Shown here piece after piece: positions 52,854 through 61,200 of a stretch of 64,000 nucleotides of DNA. Below the pieces are notes generated by a model, which saw only the letters and a program-made list of their open reading frames with translations, did not search any database and was not told where the DNA came from. The position numbers were made by a program, and so were the translations under genes. Each line of letters opens with the position of its first letter. Position 1 is the first letter of the stretch. Source of the DNA: JAFGSG01 sp964626055 (lineage in GTDB: Bacteria; Spirochaetota; UBA4802; JAFGDQ01); the NCBI GenBank assembly GCA_964626055.1, contig CAZVDF010000008.1:1-64000 (forward strand). Reading direction: 5' to 3'.

Positions 52854-54254
52854 ATGATTAAGAAAAGAAAAACAAAGATAATTGCCACTCTTGGGCCGGC
52901 ATCTTCGGATAAGCAAATCATTAAAAATTTTATGGAATTCGGGGTAGACGTTTTCCGAATAAATTTTTCTCACGGAAATTATGGAGACTACGGAGAACTA
53001 ATCGAATCGATAAGATCGATTAAAAAAGATACGGCGATAATGGCCGATTTAAAGGGTGCGGAGATAAGGACAATAGTAAAAAATAAAAACGGCATAGAAC
53101 TGACGAAGGATAAAGAGATCGAGCTTCTTTTTAATGCTGAAGATATGAGCGATAATAATTTTTCGCTCAACTACGATAAAATAAGCCAGATATCCAAAAA
53201 AAACAATCATATCATGGCGGATGACGGCAATATCGATTTCGTCATCACTGAAATAAAGAAAGACAGGCTTATCCTTTCACCTGTCAAGAACGGTTTATTA
53301 AAAGATAAGAAAGGCACGCATTTTATTGGAGTTGACGTGCCGTTCCCGATCCTTACTCAGGCTGATAAAAAAGATATAGAATTCGCGGTTTCGCAGAACG
53401 TCGATTTTATAGCCGCTTCAATGATCAAAAGCGAGAAGGAAATATATGCGATAAGAGGATTGCTTCACGATAACATTAAACTGGTAGCCAAGATAGAACA
53501 TCCGCAGGCAGTCTCGAATATTGAAAGGATAATTGAAGCGTCGGATATGATCCTTGTAGCGCGAGGCGATCTCGGCGTGGAGCTTCCCATTACCGAAGTG
53601 CCGACGGCACAGAAGATAATAGTAGGCGCAGCGCAAAAAAGAGGGAAACCCGTGATTATCGCGACGCAGCTTCTGGATTCGATGATGCAGAATCCGAGAC
53701 CGACCAGAGCCGAAGTAAGCGATATTGCGAACGCCGTCTTCGATAAAGCGGACGCCCTGATGCTCACGGGCGAAACCGCTGCCGGCATGTACCCGACGGA
53801 AGCTGTCAGATATCTCTGCGAAACGATCGATAATGCCGAGAAAAGCATAGATTACACGAAATACAAGGACTCGATCCAGATCGACAGGGAAGATTCGAGC
53901 GAGGCAATCAGCTATGCGGCAATTGAAGCCGCGTATTCGCTCAAGGCGAGAGCTATCGTCTGTTTCACATCGTCCGGGTCGACTGCCCTGCGGGCAGCCA
54001 GGTTCAGACCAGGGATCCCGATCATAGCAATTACCCAGCATGATGAAGTCGCCAGACAGCTTTTAATAACATTCGGGATAATCCCGGTTAAAATGGATGC
54101 ATTCTCCAACACAGACGAGATGATTGAGGATGCAAAAAAAATTCTTTTAAGCAGCAACATGGCAAAAAAAGGAGATACGTTCGTAATTACAGCCGGAAAT
54201 CCAGCAGGCATCCCCGGCAACACAAATATGCTTAAAATCATTAATATCGAATAG
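52854..54254 (+). CDS. pyk: pyruvate kinase
   Basis: The 466-residue protein follows the whole pyruvate kinase plan: KIIATLGPAS at the N terminus, FRINFSHGNY, then the active-site and metal region KIEHPQAVSNIERIIEASDM, ARGDLGVELP, and IIATQLLDSMMQNPRPTRAE, and a C-terminal alpha/beta domain. The usual DTKGPEIR is DLKGAEIR, a notable but tolerated variant. It converts PEP and ADP to pyruvate and ATP. I start at ATG 52854, with GGGGA upstream, not at the TTG 30 bases earlier. The gene stands alone, followed by a large hairpin. Confidence 0.92.
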   Translation: MIKKRKTKIIATLGPASSDKQIIKNFMEFGVDVFRINFSHGNYGDYGELIESIRSIKKDTAIMADLKGAEIRTIVKNKNGIELTKDKEIELLFNAEDMSDNNFSLNYDKISQISKKNNHIMADDGNIDFVITEIKKDRLILSPVKNGLLKDKKGTHFIGVDVPFPILTQADKKDIEFAVSQNVDFIAASMIKSEKEIYAIRGLLHDNIKLVAKIEHPQAVSNIERIIEASDMILVARGDLGVELPITEVPTAQKIIVGAAQKRGKPVIIATQLLDSMMQNPRPTRAEVSDIANAVFDKADALMLTGETAAGMYPTEAVRYLCETIDNAEKSIDYTKYKDSIQIDREDSSEAISYAAIEAAYSLKARAIVCFTSSGSTALRAARFRPGIPIIAITQHDEVARQLLITFGIIPVKMDAFSNTDEMIEDAKKILLSSNMAKKGDTFVITAGNPAGIPGNTNMLKIINIE

Positions 54255-54295
54255 AAGTCGTCTCAAAGTTAAGTTATAAATATTTTATATAAATT

Positions 54296-54540
54296 ACTCA
54301 TCTTGACTGACTTTTTTATAAACATCTGCGATAGAATGATCAGATTATTATCAATTTTAAGGCAACATGGATGTTGCCGACCGCCGAAGAGTCCACGGAG
54401 GGCGACCAACAGGATGTTGGAAGTGCCGCTGGAGCCATGGATGGCGGAAGGCGGCAGCTATTTGAGGCGGAAAATTGATAATAATCTGATCATTCTATCG
54501 ATAGTATTAAGAAATAGTGTAATAAAAGTCAGTCAACTTG
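54296..54540. repeat. very long hairpin, two-tier stem (GGCAACA-loop family)
   Basis: The inner stem 54329-54358 is exactly inverted at 54471-54500 (30 bp). The outer stem TTGACTGACTTTT (54303-54315) is inverted at 54524-54536. The 112-base loop holds GGCAACAT-gg-ATGTTGCC, CCAACA-gga-TGTTGG and a GCCGC-rich hairpin. The left arm shares 45 bp with 49509-49553. It fills most of the pyk-leuB gap. Confidence 0.85.
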
Positions 54541-54655
54541 AATAAATTAATCTTTTAAGATTGGTCGTAATAATTTTGCTTGCATTTAATCATGCTTTTT
54601 ATTTTTTATACTTCTTTATAAATATTAAGAATTACTTTATTCTACAGGATCAACC

Positions 54656-55717
54656 ATGAAAACATACAAAATAGCAGTTATAGGCGGCGACGGCACGGGC
54701 CCGGAAGTAGTGCGCGAAGGCATTAAATCGCTTAAGTCGATTGCCGATATAGAAAAATTTAAAGTAGAACTTACGGACTTTGATTTCGGCGGAGAGAGAT
54801 ATATGCGCACAGGCGAAGTCCTGCCTGCGACAGCTGTAGGCGACCTTAAGAAGTTCGATGCAATACTTCTTGGCGCCATAGGGCACCCGGACGTGAAGCC
54901 GGGCATTCTTGAAAAAGGCATTCTGCTCAAGCTTCGTTTTGAACTGGACCAGTATATAAATCTTCGCCCTGTAAAACTATACGAAAACGTTGAGACGCCT
55001 TTAAAGGACAAAGGGCCTAAGGATATTGATTACGTCGTTGTTCGCGAGAACACAGGCGGGGTTTATACCGGTGTAGGCGGCACCACGATGGAAGGGACTC
55101 CTCATGAAATCGCAGAACAATCTATGATCTATGGCAGATTCCAGGTAGACAGATGCCTTAAATGGGCTTTTGAATACACAAAGAAGAGAAATAAAAAAAA
55201 TACTCTGGCTCTTTCGGGCAAGACAAACGTACTTACATACGTGTGGGGTCTATGGGAAAGGGCATTCCATGAAATAGGACAGAAGTATTATCCCGATATT
55301 AAACGCGAGTACTATCATGTCGATGCCACATGCATGTGGATGGTAAAAAATCCGGAATGGTTCGACGTAATCGTAACCGAAAACCTGTTCGGAGACATTA
55401 TCACGGACCTCGGGGCGATAACGCAGGGCGGCATGGGAATCGCGTCCGGCGGAAACATCAACCCGGAAGGAGTATCGATGTTCGAGCCTATCGGCGGGAG
55501 CGCGCCGAAATACACCGGCCAAAACATAATTAACCCGATGGCGGCAATAGGCGCCGTTCAGATGATGCTCGACATTCTCGGAGAGCGCAAAGCAGCGGCA
55601 AGGGTTGAAGAAGCCATGAAGAAAACCATTCTTAAAATGAAAGACCAGGGAGCAGGCAAGATGGGAATGTCGACAACCGAAGTCGGCGACAGCGTGGCGA
55701 ATTACATCGTAATATAA
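54656..55717 (+). CDS. leuB: 3-isopropylmalate dehydrogenase
   Basis: This 353-residue protein is a beta-decarboxylating dehydrogenase: IAVIGGDGTGPEVVREG, then LLKLRFELDQYINLRP with the LxxLRxxxDxxxNLRP substrate loop of the isopropylmalate enzyme, and the metal/NAD site VTENLFGDIITDLGA and EPIGGSAPKYTG. Isocitrate dehydrogenases have SxxLR in the loop; the LL-LR here supports LeuB. Together with leuC and leuD 25 kb away it completes three leucine-pathway proteins. Hairpins lie directly up- and downstream. Confidence 0.85.
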   Translation: MKTYKIAVIGGDGTGPEVVREGIKSLKSIADIEKFKVELTDFDFGGERYMRTGEVLPATAVGDLKKFDAILLGAIGHPDVKPGILEKGILLKLRFELDQYINLRPVKLYENVETPLKDKGPKDIDYVVVRENTGGVYTGVGGTTMEGTPHEIAEQSMIYGRFQVDRCLKWAFEYTKKRNKKNTLALSGKTNVLTYVWGLWERAFHEIGQKYYPDIKREYYHVDATCMWMVKNPEWFDVIVTENLFGDIITDLGAITQGGMGIASGGNINPEGVSMFEPIGGSAPKYTGQNIINPMAAIGAVQMMLDILGERKAAARVEEAMKKTILKMKDQGAGKMGMSTTEVGDSVANYIVI

Positions 55718-55754
55718 CACAAGCTATTCCAAAAAAACTCTTAACTCAAAGATT

Positions 55755-55877
55755 AATTGAAATGCATCAAAAAATTTTTGAGGACGCCTTTCAGGCCTGA
55801 TGCAACTGCCTTCGAAATCTTGAGAAACTAACCAGGAAGGCCTGATTCCGCAGAAAATTTTTTAATGCATTTCAATT
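55755..55877. repeat. long hairpin, 24-bp stem, GAGGAC-loop family copy 1
   Basis: Bases 55755-55778 pair with 55854-55877 with one mismatch. The 75-base loop begins TGAGGACGCCTTTCAGGCC and ends AGGCCTGATTCCGCAG. The loop is closely similar to that at 58040-58112, while the outer stem is different. Confidence 0.85.
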
Positions 55878-55909
55878 TATTGCTGATTGCTAATAATTAT
55901 CTGTGCAGT

Positions 55910-55997
55910 GGTATATCGATATCATTAATAATTTCCTGCGGAACTCGGCCTACGGCCTCAGACAGTCCTCGGAAATTATTAATGATATTCATATACC
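55910..55997. repeat. long hairpin, 27-bp stem, GAGGAC-loop family copy 2 (inverted)
   Basis: Bases 55910-55936 pair with 55971-55997 with two mismatches. Read on the minus strand the 34-base loop is GAGGACTGTC, TGAGGCCGTAGGCC, GAGTTCCGCA, a shortened form of the loop at 55779-55853. It lies 32 bases after copy 1. Confidence 0.8.
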
Positions 55998-56053
55998 AGA
56001 AGATCGCTTGAGTATTTACAGTGATATTAGATGCAACCTAAAATATTCTAAAG

Positions 56054-57748
56054 TTATTCATAAATAGAAACAGTATAGTAATCGATCACGTCGTCATCCG
56101 TCATCCAGATGCCGTCCCCGCCGGCTCCGCTGTAATAGGTTGTCCCCAGAGGATTCCCGAGACGATCGAATCTGTTTCTCATGTATGAATCTAATTTAAT
56201 ATCATCCCCGGTGAACCATATTTTGTCTTTACCTGCTCCGTAAGAAACGATATATGTCTCCTGGTCTTTCTTTACATTATTTATTAAATTATATCTGATA
56301 AATATTTTATACCACGGAATATCGTCTGCCGTAAACCAAAATTCATCCGGCCCAATACTGTTATCCGGCCAGTAATAACATGTATATGTCTCGGTCGATC
56401 CTGTGTATTCCTGGACAATATAGGAATGAATATCATCATCGCCGTTGAACCATTTTCCGTCTTCACCCGGCGAATTCGAAAAAACGGTTAATGTCGGCTC
56501 CCCTTCCCTGTTATATTCATATATCGCTCTCGAGCCAATAACATCATCATCAGTAAACCATGTATTATCCAGACCCTCTTTGTTGTACTCGATCCTCTCT
56601 ATAATTTTGTTTTCCGGATTATAGGAATAGGAATACCAGTAAGAAACGTTGCCGTATCTGTCATGGCCTGCGGCTTCTCTTAGAATATTCCCGGACTTAT
56701 CGTATATATACGTGGTTTCAGTTTCCAGTTCGTCATCATCAGTAAACCATTTTCCGTCAGGCCCAGGTCCCATGAATTTCCATTCAGTATCGACTTTTAG
56801 ATTTTTATTATAATTATAAATATAATAACAGCTGATAACATTTATATCAGAATACAGAATTTCTTTTGTAAGAAGGTTATTATCATATTCATAGGCATGC
56901 AGGGCTGAAAAGCCGTCATCATTGGTGAGCCAGATGCCGTCGCCGCCTGCCGAATTTCCCTCTATGTATTCTACCTCTTTCCCGTTCTTATCAAACAAAT
57001 GAATTTTATATGAAAAATAAATATCATCCTGTGTATGATAAACGCCGTCAGCGCCCGGATTGCTGTATGAATACGTTTCCACCGTATCTCCGGCATAGTT
57101 ATAAACGCTCAATTGATGAATATCATCGTCATCATTGAACCATATCCCGTCTTTACCGCCTGAATAAAATTCGGTGTATCTCGATATTATTCCATTGTCA
57201 AAATATTCCGGTACGGCATAACCGATTATTTCATCATTGCGAGGATCGATTTTGGATTTATTTTTAGGCAGATACTCGATGCTCCTTATTAATTTCCGGT
57301 TTTTAATTATTACTATATATTTTGTTGTGGTTCCGTCTTCCGATGTCACGGAATAAACAACTTTGCCTTTGGAAAAATTAACCGCTTTGCCTTCAGCAGG
57401 CGCTATGGATTTTCCAGAATATGCGATTGTAGGAATTAAAGCGCTTCTGTTCGTATAAACGGGGATTCTTACCGTAATTATATTTCCGGTTATTGTGCCG
57501 GAAACATCTTCGGATAAATATTTCGAATTATTTTCTGCACGAAATTCGAACGACCGGATAATTTGACTGCTTTCAGATTGAACATTGTCTTCCGTTTCAA
57601 TGCCTGAGAAAAAGAGTTCATCTTTATCGGTTTGAGAATCGGCATAATCACTTTTGTCGCTTTTTACTGCATTATCTTTACTGCATGAAATAAATAACAG
57701 AAAAGAAATTGCCAGTAGCAGGGACGAGCAGATTTTTTTAATTTTCAT
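56054..57748 (-). CDS. lipoprotein with DUF5018-like domain and nine DGxWFTDDD-type repeats
   Basis: The 564-residue protein has a lipobox (LLFISC), a beta-rich domain at about 62-152 (RSFEFRAENNSKYL, TGNIITVRIPVYTN) resembling DUF5018, and nine tandem units of about 40 residues. Each unit has an aromatic-rich strand pair and a loop such as GGKDGIWFNDDDDI, PGPDGKWFTDDDEL, GLDNTWFTDDDVI, PGEDGKWFNGDDDI or GGDGIWMTDDDVID. The Asp-rich loops could bind calcium. The units also recall RHS/YD-type beta repeats in rhythm. It is likely surface-exposed; binding or adhesion is inference. Confidence 0.75.
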   Translation of the reverse strand: MKIKKICSSLLLAISFLLFISCSKDNAVKSDKSDYADSQTDKDELFFSGIETEDNVQSESSQIIRSFEFRAENNSKYLSEDVSGTITGNIITVRIPVYTNRSALIPTIAYSGKSIAPAEGKAVNFSKGKVVYSVTSEDGTTTKYIVIIKNRKLIRSIEYLPKNKSKIDPRNDEIIGYAVPEYFDNGIISRYTEFYSGGKDGIWFNDDDDIHQLSVYNYAGDTVETYSYSNPGADGVYHTQDDIYFSYKIHLFDKNGKEVEYIEGNSAGGDGIWLTNDDGFSALHAYEYDNNLLTKEILYSDINVISCYYIYNYNKNLKVDTEWKFMGPGPDGKWFTDDDELETETTYIYDKSGNILREAAGHDRYGNVSYWYSYSYNPENKIIERIEYNKEGLDNTWFTDDDVIGSRAIYEYNREGEPTLTVFSNSPGEDGKWFNGDDDIHSYIVQEYTGSTETYTCYYWPDNSIGPDEFWFTADDIPWYKIFIRYNLINNVKKDQETYIVSYGAGKDKIWFTGDDIKLDSYMRNRFDRLGNPLGTTYYSGAGGDGIWMTDDDVIDYYTVSIYE

Positions 57749-57921
57749 AACGTGACCTGAATTACAGTATATAATCGGAAGCGGTTTAATATTGATATGA
57801 AATTTTAATTTATAAAGACAAACTTTTATTTACAAGTCAATAGATTTTCAATATTTTTTAAAATTAACAAATTGTTAATACTTTATAGATACACTGTACA
57901 GTCAATCAGTCCATATTTTCC

Positions 57922-57952
57922 TTGACTTATCATTTGAAATCCAATTTATAAT
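57922..57952 (+). promoter_or_regulatory. candidate sigma-70 promoter for alpha-2-macroglobulin gene
   Basis: A perfect -10 TATAAT follows TTGACT with a 19-base spacer, longer than ideal. The leader to ATG 58232 would be about 270 bases and would contain the long hairpin. Confidence 0.4.
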
Positions 57953-58006
57953 ATACTATTCCTGCAAAAACAAAAAGTCAGTAGATGTCATCTCTGAATT
58001 TTATTT

Positions 58007-58145
58007 TACTGATAAAATGGAATACATTACAAAATTTTTGAGGACGCCTTTCAGACCTGATGCAATTGCATTTAAAAACATGAAAAGCTTACCAGAAAGG
58101 TCTGATTCCGCAAAAAATTTTGTAATGTATTCCATTTTATCAGTA
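58007..58145. repeat. long hairpin, perfect 33-bp stem, GAGGAC-loop family copy 3
   Basis: Bases 58007-58039 are exactly inverted at 58113-58145. The 73-base loop starts GAGGACGCCTTTCAGACC and ends AGGTCTGATTCCGCAA, closely matching copy 1 at 55779; the C/T change in AGRCC is mirrored in its partner GGYCT, so the internal loop pairing is conserved. Confidence 0.9.
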
Positions 58146-58231
58146 ATCATTTAAATAAATCTATAATTTTGAGATAACTTTTACATTTCCTCTTAAACAG
58201 CTTTTAATTATATACTTCAAGGAGCACTTAT

Positions 58232-61200
58232 ATGCAGCTCATTCATAGAGTGTTGTTTACAGGCATCATCCTTTTCACCGTATCGAACGTATTTACCGAA
58301 GATTATCCCAGGGTGGAGATGTTCTCGCCGCAGGGCGTTGTGAAAGGCGTGCGCCAGGTCACGGCGCGCTTCTCAGAGCAGATGGTGCCGTTCGGAGATC
58401 CGCGGGCAAATGTGTCTCCGTTCGAAATGGACTGTAGTTTTAAGGGCACAGGCAGATGGGCTGACACAAAAAACTGGGTGTTCGATTTTGACGGCAATCT
58501 GCCTGCCGGGATGCGGTGCACTTTCAGGCTGAGACCGGATTTAAAAACTCTTGCAGGTAAAGAGCTGAAAGGACAAGACAAGTTTACGTTCTCTACGGGC
58601 GGACCTTCCGTAATAAGATCCAATCCTTATCAGGGCTCCGCCCATATCGATGAAGAGCAGATATTCATTTTATACCTTGATGCAGAACCGGATAAAACAT
58701 CGGTCGAAAAAAACGCGGCGTTCTCTGTCGAAGGCATACAGGATTACATTGGTATAAGGATAATTGACGGCAAAGAACGCGATGAAATTTTAAAGTCGCA
58801 ATGGGGCTTACGGACAAGGCTGATGCAACCGGTCATACTGATCCAGTGCAAACAGACGTTCCCTTCCGGGGCCAAAGTAAGCCTTGTATGGAGCAGGAAC
58901 ATCGAATCGGCAACAGGAGTTGCGAATTTAAATGACCAGGTTTTGCGCTACAAAGCCAGGCCCGCATTTAATGCGGACTTCCATTGCGACAGGGAGAATG
59001 CAAAGGCGAACTGTATACCGATTCTTCCCATGACCCTTCGTTTTTCCGCGCCTGTCAGCAAAAGCCTTGCGGGTAAAATAATATTAAAAGGCAAAGACGG
59101 AAAAATCTGGAGACCTGAATTATCCAATGACGAGGATAACGACAATGCCGTTAACGGAGTCTATTTTAAAGGACCATTCACTGAAAACTCCGCTTTTAAA
59201 ATAGAACTTCCGGGTAATTTTATAGACGATTCAGGACGCCGGCTGGTGAACGCGGACGACTTTCCTCTTGCAGTCCGCACGGACAAATATCCCCCGCTCG
59301 CGAAATTCAGCGCAAGATTCGGCATACTGGAATTGAAAGCGGATCCGGTACTGCCCGTAACCCTCAGAAACATTGAACCTGAAATAAAAGCAAAGATACT
59401 TCACGTGGGCAAAGAGGGCTTTATAGGAAACCTGATCGGAAAGGTACTGAATGTTTCATCAAAGGGGGAAAGCATCCAGGAATGGCTCAGACGCGCCGGA
59501 AATGCGGAGCGCAGCAAATCTGTTTTTACCGGTGAAAAGTCCGCAAAAGAATTCAGAATACCCAGGTCGTCGGGAGCGGCGGCGTTTGAGGTCGTAGGAA
59601 TACCGCTTAAAGAACCCGGATTCTATGTTGTCGAGCTGGAAAGTGAGATCCTGGGCTCATCTCTTCTCGGCAGACAGTCTCCCATGTATGTGCCGACATC
59701 GGTCCTTGTGACAAATCTTTCAGTGCATTTTAAATGGGGAAGGGAGTCCTCACTTATATGGGTTACAGCTCTTAATACCGGTGAACCGGTAAAAGATGCG
59801 GAAGTTGCGGTAAAAGACTGCGCTGATAAAATCCTGTGGCATGGTAAAACAAATTCAAACGGGATCGTTAAAATCGATTCAGCTTTGCCTTCTTTAAACG
59901 ATATTCCGGATTGCAGGTATAATTCCATCGGCAGCGGGTATTTTATAACGGCAAAACTAGGCAGCGACATGTCTTTTGTGTTCTCAAGCTGGGATGAAGG
60001 AATTGAGCCGTGGAGATTCCAGCTGCCCCAGGACTACTACAGCGACCCGACCATAGCACGCACGATATTCGACCGCACGCTTCTGCGCGCCGGAGAAACT
60101 GTGCACATGAAGCATGTTATCCGGCAGCATACGATGAGCGGCTTCCTGGTACCTGCCAGAGACAAACTGCCGAATCTGCTTGTGATCGCGCACTATGGAA
60201 GCAGCGAGAAATATGAATTTCCGCTTGCATGGGATATATACGGAACAGCGGAGACTTCATTTGCAATTCCGAAAGACGCAAAGCTCGGCACATACGGGCT
60301 GACTTTTCAAAGCGGAAGTTCAAAATCGGGAAGAAGGGCTTATTATAACAGGCAACTTTCCGGCGGCGAATTCCGCGTGGAAGAGTTTCGTATTCCTCTT
60401 CTGAAGGGAAGCATAATCCCGCCGCGGGATCCTCAGATCAATGCGAAGAGCCTTACGCTTGATATCAATGTAAGATATCTGGCGGGCGGGGGAGCAGGGA
60501 ATCTCCCGGCAAAGCTCAGAAGCAACATACAATATAAGACGCCGCCGGCATTCGAGGGATATGATGAATTCGTATTTGCCACAGGTTCGGTAAAAGAAGG
60601 TATCGAACGCAGCGGCCAGGCAATGGACGAAGAAGCCGAAAACGAAGAATCGGGCAGCGAAGAAAGCGCACAAAAATCCGGTAAAATCCCGGCAATTGAT
60701 TTAACGCTGGATAAATTCGGCGGAACTCGCGTCACAATCCCGGATCTGCCGGGGGCGGATCATCCTCAGGAAATCCTGGCAGAGCTCGAATACAGGGATC
60801 CTAACGGAGAGCTGCAGACAGTATCTTCCGGAATTCCTTTATGGCCGTCAAAATACGTGATAGGCATTAAGCCAGACTCATGGGCATTATCAAAAGATAA
60901 TTTTAAATTCCATACGGTTGTACTGGATCTGACCGGCAAACCGGTCGCAGGCGCGCCGGTTAAGATATATATGTTCACAAAAAAAACATACTCGCACAGG
61001 AAACGCCTTGTGGGGGGATTTTACGCGTATGAATACACTACGGAGGTAAAAAAAGCCGCTGCCGTCTGCGAAGGGAAAACCGATTCAATAGGACTTCTGA
61101 TATGCGGAATGAAATCTCCGGTATCTGGCGAAGTGATCCTTCAGGCTGAGAGCGAGGACAAAGACGGCAACAAAACGGTCGCGAACCGCGGGCTCTGGGT

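Larger units (their letters stand above)
57749..58231. other. divergent intergenic region with promoter candidate and hairpin
   Basis: About 480 bases lie between the repeat lipoprotein and the alpha-2-macroglobulin gene. TTGACT (57922-57927) and TATAAT (57947-57952) are 19 bases apart and point toward the macroglobulin gene. Downstream of them lies a 33-bp-stem hairpin (58007-58145), which would be part of the mRNA leader. Confidence 0.5.

Noticed and set aside
54656..55717. Isocitrate dehydrogenase
   Set aside because: The substrate loop LLKLRFELDQYINLRP has the isopropylmalate pattern rather than the Ser-containing isocitrate loop.
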